From the NCBI RefSeq assembly GCF_025244925.1, contig NZ_CP104275.1:2108001-2172000 (forward strand): a DNA stretch of 64,000 nt. Reading direction: 5' to 3'. Shown here in pieces: positions 44,198 through 53,250 of this stretch (position 1 is its first letter; each line of letters opens with the position of its first letter). The notes under the pieces are model-generated. The model did no database searches. It was not told where the DNA came from and saw nothing but the letters and a program-made list of their open reading frames with translations. The position numbers were made by a program, and so were the translations under genes. This DNA is from Arthrobacter zhaoxinii. GTDB taxonomy: Bacteria; Actinomycetota; Actinomycetes; Actinomycetales; Micrococcaceae.

Positions 44198-44606
44198 GGA
44201 CGGGCTGGCCGATAAGCCGGGTTTTGTACGCCCGGACCGTTACCGGACCGGGAGCGGCAATCATCCATCTAGGGCCGCCGTTGCCGGCGGCCTCAAGCGG
44301 CCTACCCGGACACATCGGGCGGGCAGCCCTCAAACGCGTCCTGTATGGCCTTGCTCCGGGTGGGGTTTACCTAGCCGTCCCGGTCACCCGGGACGCTGGT
44401 GGTCTCTTACACCGCCTTTTCACCCTTACCTGCAGAAGCCGCAAAAGCGGCCCGCCGGCGGTTTCTTTTCTGTGGCACTGGCCTGCGGGTTTCCCCGAGT
44501 GGGCGTTACCCACCACCCTGCCCTGCGGAGCCCGGACTTTCCTCGGCGGCAGCGGCTTCCTCCAAAAAGGAATCCGCGCCGACGCGATCGCCTGGCCAAC
44601 CCGTCC
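44198..44606 (-). ncRNA. rnpB: RNase P RNA component, type A
   Basis: The catalytic RNA of RNase P, which matures tRNA 5' ends. On the minus strand the conserved block GAGGAAAGTCCGGGCTCC lies near plus 44525-44545, GCCACAGAAAAGAAACCGCC near 44460-44480, and ACCCGGCTTATCGG near 44207-44222. The first and last bases form the P1 helix GGACGGGTTGGCC with GGCCAGCCCGTCC. Length is about 409 nt; the exact ends may differ by a few bases. Confidence 0.95.
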
Positions 44607-44679
44607 AGAGTCAACTCTACCGTCCCGCCGGGGCCTTCCGGGCCGGAAGCAGCGCCGGCTGCTCGCGTAGGATTAACCG

Positions 44680-45444
44680 GTGCTGATTCTCCTCCCGCCC
44701 TCCGAAGGTAAAACCGCTGCTCCGTCCGGGCCCGTGCTGGACCCGTCCCGGCTGCATTTTCCGATGCTTGCCGAACCTCGGGCCCTGGTGCTCAAGGCCC
44801 TTGCCGAAGCCAGCAGCTCCGGTGATGCGCTGTCGGTCCTGGGTGTGGGGGCAACCCTGGCGGCTGAAGTGCACCGCAACACGGTGCTGGACTCGCAGCC
44901 CTGCGCACCCGCCCACCGGGTGTACTCCGGTGTGCTCTATGACGCGCTGGGCTACGCGTCGCTTCCGGCACAGGCGCAGGGAAGGGCCGACGACGCAGTG
45001 CTGGTGATGTCCGCCCTGTGGGGCGCCCTGGGCTTTGCCGATCCCATCCCGGCGTACCGGCTCTCAATGTCGGTGTGGCTGCCGGAAACCGGACGCCTTG
45101 CCTCCTTCTGGAAGCAGCACCTGACTGGTCCGCTGAATGAGTATGCGGGCGATTCGCTGGTGGTGGACTGCCGTTCCAGCACCTATGCGGCAGCGTGGAC
45201 GCCGGACCCGCAGCACACGGCTGCGGTGAATGTGTTTACTGTCCGGGACGGCAAACGGAAAGTGGTTTCGCACTTCGCCAAGCACACCCGGGGCGAGCTG
45301 GCCCGCCATCTGCTCCTGCGCGGCGGCGCGGAGCCCGCAACACCGCAGGAACTGCTGGCCGCTGCGCAGGAGAAGTGGGAGGCCGAGCTGGTGGCTCCGG
45401 CAGGCCGGAAGCCGTACCAGCTCAACCTTCTCCTGGCCGGGTAA
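44680..45444 (+). CDS. yaaA: Peroxide stress protein YaaA (DUF328)
   Basis: 254 residues. LLPPSEGKTA at the N-terminus and RVYSGVLYDALGY, VVDCRSSTYAAAW and SHFAKHTRGELAR later are diagnostic of the YaaA family, which lowers intracellular iron under peroxide stress in E. coli and binds DNA. GTG start at 44680. It converges on the RNase H fusion gene with 5 nt between stops. Confidence 0.9.
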   Translation: MLILLPPSEGKTAAPSGPVLDPSRLHFPMLAEPRALVLKALAEASSSGDALSVLGVGATLAAEVHRNTVLDSQPCAPAHRVYSGVLYDALGYASLPAQAQGRADDAVLVMSALWGALGFADPIPAYRLSMSVWLPETGRLASFWKQHLTGPLNEYAGDSLVVDCRSSTYAAAWTPDPQHTAAVNVFTVRDGKRKVVSHFAKHTRGELARHLLLRGGAEPATPQELLAAAQEKWEAELVAPAGRKPYQLNLLLAG

Positions 45445-45449
45445 GGGTC

Positions 45450-46415
45450 CTAGCCGGCCACCAGTTCCACTTCGAAGCCTTCTTCGTTCTCCAGATAGGC
45501 CGCGTAGTGCTCCGCTCCCCCGGCGTAGGGGTGCCGGTCCGCGAACAGCAGCGTCCAGCCGTGGCTGGAGGCGCGGCGTGCCAGCAGGTCGACGTCGGCC
45601 TCTGAACCGGCGCGGAACGCCAGGTGGTTCAGGCCCGGCCGTTTCCTCGAATACGGACCCGGTTCGACGTCGGGGCCGGCCTCGAGCACGAAGTACCCGT
45701 CAGCGCCCTGCCAGCTTGCGCCGGTGGACCAGGTGTCCTTCCGGACGTAGCCCACCCGCTCCAGCAGCCAGCCGAGGGACTTTTCCGCCGCGGCGAAGTC
45801 GTTGACCCAGATCTCCGTGTGATGCAGCCGTCCCGTGGGCGCGGCCTCCGGAGCGGGAGACGAAGCCGCTTCCAGCACCGCTGCGGCAGCCGCAGCCTTG
45901 ATGTCGGCCCCGGCGCGCGGCTTCCACGGCACCCCGGCGGTTCCGGCGTCCATTGCCTCATTCGACAGCCGGTCCGCGTCCTTGTTCAGCTCCCGCGGAA
46001 TCCACTGGTATTTCACCCGCTGCGGGTTGACGATCGACCGGGCCTTGGCCGCGAGCTTCTGCATATCCGCGTGCTTGATCTTCCAGCGCCCGCTCATCTG
46101 CTCCACCACGAGCTTGGAATCCATCTTGGCCAGGATCCAGCAGTCGGGGTCGATGCTGTGCGCCAGCTCCAGGGCGGCAATCAGGCCCGAATACTCGGCC
46201 ACGTTGTTGGACACCCGGCCCACGTATTCGGCCTTCTCGGCCAGGATGCGGCCGGTGTCGGGGTCGCGGACCAGCGCGCCGTAGCCGGCGATGCCGGGAT
46301 TGCCGCGCGAACCGCCGTCCGCTTCCACGATCAGGGTGCGCCGGGCCCCGCCGGCCGCGGCACGGGCAGGCGCGGGCTCGGCACCGGCGTCAGGCTCCGG
46401 GTCGAACAGTGTCAC
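45450..46415 (-). CDS. RNase HI fused to a VOC (glyoxalase-like) domain
   Basis: 321 residues. Residues 27-155 are RNase HI with D33 (EADGGSRGNPG), E74 (NNVAEYSG), D99 (AKMDSKLVVEQ) and D148 (NKDADRLSN). After an Ala-rich linker (about 168-192), residues 195-321 form a VOC fold (RLHHTEIWVNDFAAAEKSLGW to ENEEGFEVELVAG). In mycobacteria the equivalent Rv2228c is RNase HI fused to a phosphatase, so the partner here differs. GTG start with a 3-nt gap after the zinc-ribbon gene. Confidence 0.93.
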   Translation of the reverse strand: MTLFDPEPDAGAEPAPARAAAGGARRTLIVEADGGSRGNPGIAGYGALVRDPDTGRILAEKAEYVGRVSNNVAEYSGLIAALELAHSIDPDCWILAKMDSKLVVEQMSGRWKIKHADMQKLAAKARSIVNPQRVKYQWIPRELNKDADRLSNEAMDAGTAGVPWKPRAGADIKAAAAAAVLEAASSPAPEAAPTGRLHHTEIWVNDFAAAEKSLGWLLERVGYVRKDTWSTGASWQGADGYFVLEAGPDVEPGPYSRKRPGLNHLAFRAGSEADVDLLARRASSHGWTLLFADRHPYAGGAEHYAAYLENEEGFEVELVAG

Positions 46416-46418
46416 CGC

Positions 46419-47159
46419 TCAGCTGCCCCACTCGGCGGAACGGACCAGGATGCAGCCCGAATCCGGGCAGAAGACAATCTCGTCGTCGGCGGCCTTGCGG
46501 ATGTCCGCCAGGTCGCCGGGGCTCAGCTGCATCCCCGAGCCTTCGGAAGTGCCGTGGAACAGCCGTGCTGCGCCGATGCCGTGCTTGGAGAGCGTCTTTT
46601 CGTAGACGGCGAGCAGTGCCGCGTCGAAGCTTGCGGCGAGCTCCTCGCGGCGGGCCTCGGCGTCGGCGCGGTCAGAACCGATGACTGCCAGTTCGGCGTC
46701 ACGCTTGTCTTCCAGTTCCCGGCGCTTCTCGTGCAGGGCGGTCAGGGCCGCGCCGGCTTCGGCTTCGCGGGTGCGCGCCGCTTCGAGCCGTTCCATCACG
46801 TCGAGTTCCACGTCTTCAAGGTCGGACCGGCGGCGCTCAAGTGAAACGATTTCCGCCTGCAGGGCGGTGAGCTCCTTGGAGCCGCCCTTGCCGCTGTCCA
46901 GGTGCTGCTGGTCACGGGCCATACGCGCAACCACTGACGCTACATCCGCTTCGGCGCGGGTGAGCTCACGTTCAATGTCGGCTACTTCCGTGCCGGCTGC
47001 CACGCGTGCGCTTTCGGCGGCGGCAACGGCACCGGCAAGGGACGCGATCTCGGGATTGTTGTTAACGTTGCGGGCCTGGTTCCGCAGGGACTTGATCCTG
47101 CTGTCCAGGGCCTGCAGATCCAGCAGCCTCAGCTGCTCCGCGGGCGATGCTTTTGCCAC
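46419..47159 (-). CDS. Coiled-coil protein with degenerate C4 zinc ribbon (Rv2229c-like)
   Basis: 246 residues. Residues 1-175 form a long coiled coil (LLDLQALDSRIKSLRNQA, then Arg/Glu heptads). The C-terminus should be a four-cysteine zinc ribbon, but the first CxxC is absent and the second is CPDSGC instead of CPxC, so zinc binding is probably lost. Position upstream of the RNase H fusion and downstream of the Nif3-like gene matches the mycobacterial Rv2228c-Rv2230c order. Function unknown. Confidence 0.88.
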   Translation of the reverse strand: MAKASPAEQLRLLDLQALDSRIKSLRNQARNVNNNPEIASLAGAVAAAESARVAAGTEVADIERELTRAEADVASVVARMARDQQHLDSGKGGSKELTALQAEIVSLERRRSDLEDVELDVMERLEAARTREAEAGAALTALHEKRRELEDKRDAELAVIGSDRADAEARREELAASFDAALLAVYEKTLSKHGIGAARLFHGTSEGSGMQLSPGDLADIRKAADDEIVFCPDSGCILVRSAEWGS

Positions 47160-47236
47160 CGATTACCTCCGTGTATATCCGGACCTGCCTGGCCCGGCTC
47201 TCCTAAGCCTATGCCACCGGCGGGGATCACTTCAGC

Positions 47237-48151
47237 CTAGGGAGTAAGTACAAAGTCCCACGGATCGGTGTTCACGCCGCTGACGCGCACCTCAGCGGTG
47301 AAACCCTGGTCCGTCAGCACGTTTTCCAGCGCGTTGGCGGCCGGGGTCAGCCACAGCCACTCGCTGCCGAAGTGGGAGACGTCAATCAGATAAGGGCGGC
47401 CGTTGCCGGTGAGGGCACGCTCCCGCAGTTCCGACGCCGGGTGGTGGCGAAGGTCCGCAGTGACGTAGACATCTGCACGCTCCGCACGGACGGCGTCGAA
47501 CAGGCTGTCACCGGCTCCTCCGCAGACCGCCACCCGCCGGATCAGGCCCTGCGCTTCCCCGGCCACGCGGACGCCGCCGGCGACGGCGGGCAGGAGGCCG
47601 AACACGCGTTCGGCGAAGGCCGCGAGGGTGAGCGGCTCGGGCAGGTCACCGACCCGGCCGATTCCCTCTTCGGGCAGGCCCGCGGCAGCGGGCACCAGCG
47701 GGGTGACGTTCCCCAGCCCGAAGGCGTCGGCGAGCACGTCGGAGACTCCCCCGACGGCGCTGTCGCCGTTGGTGTGTACGGTCAGCAGGGCGCAGCCGCC
47801 CTCGATCAGGCGGTGTACGGCGTCGCCCTTGAATGTGGTGGCAGCCACCGAGTTGACGGGTTTGAGCAGCAGGGGGTGATGGGTAATGAGCAGATCCGCT
47901 TTCCACTCCAGTGCCTCGTCGATGACTTCGCGGGTGGGATCGACTGCGAACAGGATCCGACGGACCTCCCGGTCTGCCCGCCCGGCCACGAGGCCGGGTG
48001 CATCCCAGTCCTCCGCCAACGATTCGGGCCAGAGCTCTTCAGCTGCCAGCAGGATGTCGCCAAGGGTGGGGATGCTGCTGCCGTCGGTTTGCTGTGCCTG
48101 ATCAGGGACAGTGTCGGCGCCGGCGCGTTCGTGGGGGTGTTCCGCTTCCAT
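47237..48151 (-). CDS. Nif3-like dinuclear metal centre protein
   Basis: 304 residues, YbgI/NIF3 family. The His-rich metal motif ITHHPLLL near residue 88 and VHTNGDSAVGGVSDVLA near residue 125 are diagnostic; VCGGAGDSLF and ADLRHHPASE complete the site. The family forms hexamers; GTP cyclohydrolase activity has been suggested for some members but the role is unsettled. Divergent from msrA. A short acidic N-terminus of about 25 residues precedes the fold. Confidence 0.9.
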   Translation of the reverse strand: MEAEHPHERAGADTVPDQAQQTDGSSIPTLGDILLAAEELWPESLAEDWDAPGLVAGRADREVRRILFAVDPTREVIDEALEWKADLLITHHPLLLKPVNSVAATTFKGDAVHRLIEGGCALLTVHTNGDSAVGGVSDVLADAFGLGNVTPLVPAAAGLPEEGIGRVGDLPEPLTLAAFAERVFGLLPAVAGGVRVAGEAQGLIRRVAVCGGAGDSLFDAVRAERADVYVTADLRHHPASELRERALTGNGRPYLIDVSHFGSEWLWLTPAANALENVLTDQGFTAEVRVSGVNTDPWDFVLTP

Positions 48152-48280
48152 AACTTTAGTTCTACCCTGCCCCAGTTGCCCCGCTCAATTCCGCCGCGCC
48201 TGCCGTGACGGAGGGAACACCGCTGCACCCTTTTACGGGCTCCCGGGAATCAAAGCGGGTCCCTGCGCCTTGTTAAGGGC

Positions 48281-48805
48281 ATGAAGACGTATGTATTAGG
48301 CGGAGGCTGCTTCTGGTGCCTCGATGCCCTCTACCGCAAGGTCCGCGGCGTAACCGACGTAGTTTCCGGCTATACGGGCGGGGCGGTGGACAACCCCGAT
48401 TATGACAGTGTGAGCGCCGGCGTCACCGGACACGCGGAGGTGGTGGCGGTGACCTTTGACGAGGACATCATTCCCCCCGAGGTCATCCTGGACATGTTCT
48501 TTTCGCAGCATGATCCCACCACGCTCAACCGCCAGGGCTACGACGTCGGTACCCAGTACCGGTCCTCGATGTTCTACGGGAACGAGGACCAGCGCAAGGA
48601 CTTCGAAGCGGCCGTCGAGCGGGCGCGGGAGAACTGGAAGGATCCGATTGTGACTGAGATCGTCCCCCTCCCGCGGTTCTACCCGGCTGAGGACTTCCAT
48701 CAGGATTTCTACGCCAAACACCCCGGCCAGGGTTACTGCCAGGTGATTATTAATCCGAAGCTGGCCAAGGCCCGCAAGTATTACTCCGAATGGCTTCAGG
48801 GCTAG
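48281..48805 (+). CDS. msrA: Peptide methionine sulfoxide reductase MsrA
   Basis: Repairs methionine-S-sulfoxide in proteins. 174 residues. The catalytic motif GCFWC has the active Cys at residue 10; the YSGYTGG-like SGYTGGAV and the DYDSVSAG region follow. GTQYRS near residue 87 is the conserved substrate-binding motif. ATG 48281 with no close alternative. Confidence 0.95.
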   Translation: MKTYVLGGGCFWCLDALYRKVRGVTDVVSGYTGGAVDNPDYDSVSAGVTGHAEVVAVTFDEDIIPPEVILDMFFSQHDPTTLNRQGYDVGTQYRSSMFYGNEDQRKDFEAAVERARENWKDPIVTEIVPLPRFYPAEDFHQDFYAKHPGQGYCQVIINPKLAKARKYYSEWLQG

Positions 48806-48902
48806 GCCCGTCAGGCCGCCCCGATAGGCTGGAACGGGCAGAACGGAGTTCGGGCTTTTTGAGTCCGGCTTTTTCAGGAACGTTGAAGGAATAGAGGAAA
48901 CC

Positions 48903-49838
48903 ATGGCTCGTATTTATGACGATGTAACCCAGCTCGTAGGCGGAACTCCGCTGGTCCGTTTGAACCGGCTCGCGGCAGGGCTCCCCGCCCAGGTCGCCGT
49001 GAAGCTGGAGTTCTACAACCCCGCCAACAGCGTCAAGGACCGGATCGGCGTGGCAATTGTTGACGCCGCCGAAAAGGCCGGAGCACTTCAGCCCGGCGGC
49101 ACCATTGTCGAGGGCACCTCCGGCAACACCGGCATCGCACTGGCCATGGTGGGTGCTGCCCGCGGCTACAAGGTGATCCTCACCATGCCCGAGACCATGT
49201 CCACCGAGCGCCGGGTCATGCTGCGCGCGTACGGCGCCGAGATTGTCCTCACACCCGGTGCCGAGGGCATGCGCGGTGCAGTGGAGAAGGCCAAGGAAAT
49301 CGTCGCCGCCACCGAGAACGCCATCTGGGCCCAGCAGTTCGCCAACGAGGCCAACCCGGCGGTGCACCGGGCCACCACCGCCGAGGAGATCTGGGCGGAT
49401 ACCGACGGCAAGGTGGACATCTTCGTTGCCGGCATCGGCACCGGCGGCACCATCACCGGCGTCGGGCAGGTCCTGAAGGAACGCAAGCCGGACGTGAAGA
49501 TCGTGGCCGTGGAACCCAAGGACTCCGCCATCCTCAACGGCGGCTCCCCCGGGCCCCACAAGATCCAGGGCATAGGCGCCAACTTTGTCCCCGAGATCCT
49601 GGACACCACCGTCTACGACGAGGTCTTCGACGCCTCGATCGAGGACTCCGTTGCCACGGCCCGTGCCCTGGGCACGCAGGAAGGCATTCTGGGCGGCATC
49701 TCGTCCGGTGCGATCGTCTGGGCTGCACTGGAACTCGCCAAGCGCGAAGAGAACGCCGGTAAGCTGATTGTTGCCACCGTCTGCGACTTCGGGGAACGTT
49801 ACATCTCGACCGTCCTGTACGACGACATCCGCGGCTAG
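48903..49838 (+). CDS. cysK: Cysteine synthase A (O-acetylserine sulfhydrylase)
   Basis: PLP enzyme making cysteine from O-acetylserine and sulfide. 311 residues. The PLP lysine is K45 in [17 protein letters not shown] near residue 72 is the substrate loop and GTGGTITG near residue 178 binds the phosphate. GAGGAAACC precedes the ATG. The serine acetyltransferase gene follows 51 nt downstream, so the two-gene cysteine pathway is co-transcribed. Confidence 0.97.
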   Translation: MARIYDDVTQLVGGTPLVRLNRLAAGLPAQVAVKLEFYNPANSVKDRIGVAIVDAAEKAGALQPGGTIVEGTSGNTGIALAMVGAARGYKVILTMPETMSTERRVMLRAYGAEIVLTPGAEGMRGAVEKAKEIVAATENAIWAQQFANEANPAVHRATTAEEIWADTDGKVDIFVAGIGTGGTITGVGQVLKERKPDVKIVAVEPKDSAILNGGSPGPHKIQGIGANFVPEILDTTVYDEVFDASIEDSVATARALGTQEGILGGISSGAIVWAALELAKREENAGKLIVATVCDFGERYISTVLYDDIRG

Positions 49839-49889
49839 GCCGCGTTCCGGCCCTTCCCCGGGACGGATCATCCGAGCAGAAAGTCCTCT

Positions 49890-50474
49890 GTGAGTCTGTT
49901 AGCCCGACTGCGCGAAGACCTCGACGCCGCCGCATCACATGATCCGGCGGCCCGGGGTGCGCTCGAAAACCTGGTTGTCTATTCCGGCCTGCATGCCATC
50001 TGGATGCACCGGCTGACGCACCGCATGTGGGCGAAGCCTGCCCTGCGGTTCCCGGCCCGCGTACTGTCGCAGGTGACCCGTTTCGCCACCGGCATTGAGA
50101 TCCACCCCGGCGCGACCATCGGCCGCCGGTTCTTCATTGACCACGGCATGGGTGTAGTCATTGGCGAGACCGCCGAGATCGGCAACGACGTCATGCTGTA
50201 CCACGGGGTGACCCTGGGCGGGCGTTCGCTGGCCCGGGTCAAGCGTCACCCCACGATCTGCGACGGTGTGACCGTAGGCGCAGGCGCGAAGATTTTGGGG
50301 CCGGTGGTCATCGGTGCCAACAGTGCGGTGGGAGCCAATGCCGTGGTGGTCAAGGATGCGCCGGCGGATTCGATCATCACCGGCATTCCGGCCAAATGGC
50401 GGCACCGGGACACGAAGATGACCCAGCCGGCCGTGGACCCGGCCGAGTACATCGACCCGGCCATCTACATTTAG
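49890..50474 (+). CDS. cysE: Serine O-acetyltransferase
   Basis: 194 residues. Left-handed beta-helix enzyme acetylating serine. The motifs [19 protein letters not shown] and TLGGRSL are typical of CysE/EpsC. The C-terminus ends DPAIYI, and a terminal Ile is the residue that inserts into CysK to form the cysteine synthase complex. GTG start at 49890. Operon partner of cysK; shares a terminator with gnd. Confidence 0.96.
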   Translation: MSLLARLREDLDAAASHDPAARGALENLVVYSGLHAIWMHRLTHRMWAKPALRFPARVLSQVTRFATGIEIHPGATIGRRFFIDHGMGVVIGETAEIGNDVMLYHGVTLGGRSLARVKRHPTICDGVTVGAGAKILGPVVIGANSAVGANAVVVKDAPADSIITGIPAKWRHRDTKMTQPAVDPAEYIDPAIYI

Positions 50475-50499
50475 CCCCGGGCATCAGGCATAAGGCATA

Positions 50500-50547
50500 A
50501 GGCATAAGGAAGGCCCGCAGCGTCCGCTGCGGGCCTTCCTTATGCCT
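50500..50547. terminator. Bidirectional terminator between cysE and gnd
   Basis: A 23-bp perfect stem starting AGGCATAAGGAAGGCCCGC with a two-base loop region. The left arm is preceded by extra GGCATAA copies (three in tandem at about 50487-50507). Confidence 0.92.
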
Positions 50548-50555
50548 GGCCGGTC

Positions 50556-51992
50556 CTAGTGGGTGTCCACTGCCTCAACCTCGGCGCGGTCCTCGCCCCA
50601 CATGGTGTGGAAGGTACCCTCGGCATCCACCCGGTGGTAGGTGTGCGCGCCGAACAGGTCGCGCAGCCCCTGGGTGAGTGCTGCAGGAAGGCGCTTGCGG
50701 CGCAGGCCGTCGTAGTAGGCCAGCGAGGAGGAGAACACCGGCACGGGGATGCCCAGCTGCACGGCGACGGACACCACGCGGCGCCAGGCCGGAACAGCCG
50801 CGGCGATGGACTCGGCGAAGGCCGGCGCGAACAGCAGGTTGGCGGGTGCTTCGCTGCCTGCGTAGGCCTTCATGATGTCATCCAGCAGTTCCGCACGGAT
50901 GATGCAGCCGGCGCGCCAGAGCGAGGCAATCTCGTCCAGCTTCAGGTCCCAGCCGTATTCCCTGGCGGCAGCGTTGAGCATGTCGATGCCCTGCGCGTAG
51001 CTCACCAACTTGGAGGCGTAGAGGGCCTGGCGGACGTCGTCCACGAAGGTGTCGGGAAGCTCGACGGCGGTTTCCGCGCCCTGCAGGGTCTCCTGCGCCA
51101 CCTCGCGCTGGCCGCGCTGGGAAGACAGTGCGCGGGCGAAGACGGACTCGGCGATGGCTGAGACCGGCGAGCCCAGGTCCAGGCCGGAGACAACGGTCCA
51201 GCGTCCGGTGCCCTTCTGCCCGGCGGAGTCCACCACTACGTCCACGAACGGCTTCCCGGTGCGGGCGTCCACGTGACCCAGGACCTCGGCGGTGATTTCG
51301 ATCAGGAAGGAACTGAGCTGGCCGGTGTTCCACTCGTTGAAGATGGTTGCCTGCTCGGCGGGCTCGATGCCGGCAGCGGAGCGCAGCAGGTCGTAGGCCT
51401 CGCCGATCACCTGCATGTCTGCGTATTCGATGCCGTTGTGGACCATCTTCACGAAGTGGCCGGCGCCGTCGGTGCCGATCCAGGTGCAGCAGGGCTCGCC
51501 CTCGTACTTGGCAGCGATCTTTTCCAGCATGGGGCCGAGGGAATCGTAGGACTCGCGGGAGCCGCCGGGCATGATGGAGGGGCCCAGGAGGGCGCCCTCT
51601 TCACCGCCGGATACGCCGACCCCCACGAAGTGCAGGTCCTTCTCGGCCAGGGCGGCCTCGCGCCGGCGGGTGTCTTCGAAGTGCGAATTGCCGCCGTCGA
51701 TGACGATGTCGCCCGGCTCCAGCAGCGGCACCAGCTGGCCGATCACGGAGTCCACCGGCACGCCGGCCTTGACCATGATCAGGACGCGGCGGGGCTTCTC
51801 CAGCGAGTCGACCAGTTCCTGCAGCGTCTCGGTGCGGATGAAGTCCCCCTCCTCGCCGTGGGCGGAAAGCAGGGCATCCGTTTTTTCGATGGAACGGTTG
51901 TGCAGGGCCACCGTGTAACCGTTGCGGGCGAGGTTGCGGGCGAGGTTCGCTCCCATGACGGCAAGGCCGGTTACACCAATTTGTGCACTCAA
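50556..51992 (-). CDS. gnd: 6-phosphogluconate dehydrogenase (decarboxylating)
   Basis: Converts 6-phosphogluconate to ribulose 5-phosphate with NADP reduction in the oxidative pentose phosphate pathway. 478 residues. GLAVMGANLARNLARNG is the coenzyme-binding start; the catalytic region HFVKMVHNGIEYADM and IDGGNSHFEDT are present. The C-terminal DLFGAHTYHRVD is diagnostic of the long NADP enzyme. Confidence 0.97.
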   Translation of the reverse strand: MSAQIGVTGLAVMGANLARNLARNGYTVALHNRSIEKTDALLSAHGEEGDFIRTETLQELVDSLEKPRRVLIMVKAGVPVDSVIGQLVPLLEPGDIVIDGGNSHFEDTRRREAALAEKDLHFVGVGVSGGEEGALLGPSIMPGGSRESYDSLGPMLEKIAAKYEGEPCCTWIGTDGAGHFVKMVHNGIEYADMQVIGEAYDLLRSAAGIEPAEQATIFNEWNTGQLSSFLIEITAEVLGHVDARTGKPFVDVVVDSAGQKGTGRWTVVSGLDLGSPVSAIAESVFARALSSQRGQREVAQETLQGAETAVELPDTFVDDVRQALYASKLVSYAQGIDMLNAAAREYGWDLKLDEIASLWRAGCIIRAELLDDIMKAYAGSEAPANLLFAPAFAESIAAAVPAWRRVVSVAVQLGIPVPVFSSSLAYYDGLRRKRLPAALTQGLRDLFGAHTYHRVDAEGTFHTMWGEDRAEVEAVDTH

Positions 51993-52109
51993 GTTCTCTC
52001 CAAGGATGGTTCGGGTGCCCGGCGGGCACGGGGCAGGCGCTGGAAAAAGCGCCGGTTCACGCTCCAGCCTATGCTTCTTCAGCTCCCCGCCGCCACATCG
52101 GCACGGGGC

Positions 52110-52970
52110 TCACCCGCCTTCCTCGTAGCCGTTGACCGTGGAGGCAACGCCTTCCACAACGTCGATCCCTTCCGGGAGGGTGGAATTCCGGGAGCTGAGC
52201 ACAACGATGCTGTAATCGCTGTCCCCGGTGCGGACAAAACCGGCGCTGCCTACGTTCCATACGGCGTCGTCGTCCTGCAGCCAGCCGTTCTTCAGCGCCA
52301 CTTCGGCACCGTAATCCTGCACCCCGGCGCTGATGCCCCAGTTCTGCTCCGGGCAGACGTTTTCCATCAGGCCGACGGCGAACTCCAGCAGGTCCGCATC
52401 CAGCCAGTCGGCGCCCTGTGCGGCGGTCCGGGCGATCCGCAGCTGGTCCTCAGCCGTGGTTTCATTGGCGCCCCAGGTTTCGCCGGCTTCCGTGTCCGAT
52501 ACCCCGATGAGTTCGTAGGTCCGGTTCAGCTCCGTCCGGCCTCCCACCCTGCTGTAGAGCTCGCTGGTGGCCTCATTGTCGCTGTATTCGATCATCATCG
52601 CCGCCAGGCTCTCCTCCTCCGCCGTGAGGCTGCGCTGTTCCTCGGTCGCCTGCCGGACCAGTGTGAGGAGGATGGGAACCTTCACCAGGCTCGCTTCGAG
52701 GTAGCGTCCCTGCGGGTTATAGCTCCAGGAAGCGCCGGTGCGGTTGTCCTGGACGGCGACGGAGAAGTCCGCCCCGGTGTCCGCGGCCACCTGTTCAAGC
52801 TCGGCGGCAAGCGGGTCGGGCGGAGGCGCCGGTTGAACGGCACTGTCCTCGGGATCCGTCCCGGCCGGCTCCGTCACCGGGGCGTCCTCCGGCCCTGCGC
52901 AGCCCGCCAGCAGGAGCAGCCCGGCCAGCATCGAGCAGACGGTCTTCCGCGTCTTTAATGACTCAGTCAT
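52110..52970 (-). CDS. Class A beta-lactamase-like serine hydrolase lipoprotein
   Basis: 286 residues. A lipoprotein signal ends at LLAGC (C24), then comes a Pro/Asp-rich linker. The penicillin-recognising motifs are SLVK (S94, K97), SDN (130-132) and KNG near residue 228 in place of KTG. The Glu166-equivalent of the omega loop is not obvious. It could be a beta-lactamase-fold esterase or a weak lactamase; activity cannot be claimed. Stands alone between gnd and tRNA-Val. Confidence 0.85.
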   Translation of the reverse strand: MTESLKTRKTVCSMLAGLLLLAGCAGPEDAPVTEPAGTDPEDSAVQPAPPPDPLAAELEQVAADTGADFSVAVQDNRTGASWSYNPQGRYLEASLVKVPILLTLVRQATEEQRSLTAEEESLAAMMIEYSDNEATSELYSRVGGRTELNRTYELIGVSDTEAGETWGANETTAEDQLRIARTAAQGADWLDADLLEFAVGLMENVCPEQNWGISAGVQDYGAEVALKNGWLQDDDAVWNVGSAGFVRTGDSDYSIVVLSSRNSTLPEGIDVVEGVASTVNGYEEGG

Positions 52971-53043
52971 TAACCCCTTTGTCCTGTTCCGCCTTCTTTC
53001 TTTTCTTCCCTCGAGTGGAGGTCCTCTGGCTTAAACGACAAAA

Positions 53044-53085
53044 AACCGCCGTTACCTCCCGCATGTGCGGAAAGTAACGACGGTT
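53044..53085 (-). terminator. Terminator after tRNA-Val
   Basis: On the minus strand AACCGTCGTTAC pairs with GTAACGGCGGTT (one mismatch) around an inner CCGCA/TGCGG hairpin, followed by TTTTTT. Confidence 0.85.
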
Positions 53086-53092
53086 GATCTTG

Positions 53093-53165
53093 TGGGTCCT
53101 ACCGGGATCGAACCGATGACATCCACGGTGTAAACGTGGCGCTCTACCAGCTGAGCTAAAGACCC
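53093..53165 (-). tRNA. tRNA-Val (anticodon TAC)
   Basis: Minus-strand cloverleaf with acceptor GGGTCTT/AGGACCC, D arm TAGCTCAGCTGGTAGAGC, anticodon loop TTTACAC giving TAC, and T arm GGTTCGATCC. CCA is not encoded. Confidence 0.97.
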
Positions 53166-53250
53166 GAATCATGGTGCCGGGACGCCGCGGAAAGTTCTCC
53201 ACGGCCCTGCATCACGAGGAACTACATTACCCCAGAATCGGGACGGATGC

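Noticed and set aside
44061..44711. Plus-strand reading frames across 44061-44711
   Set aside because: The stretch is the RNase P RNA gene on the minus strand; the frames have no motif.
48806..48902. Riboswitch or T-box before cysK
   Set aside because: Only a short leader with a ribosome site; no T-box, SAM or other conserved element seen.
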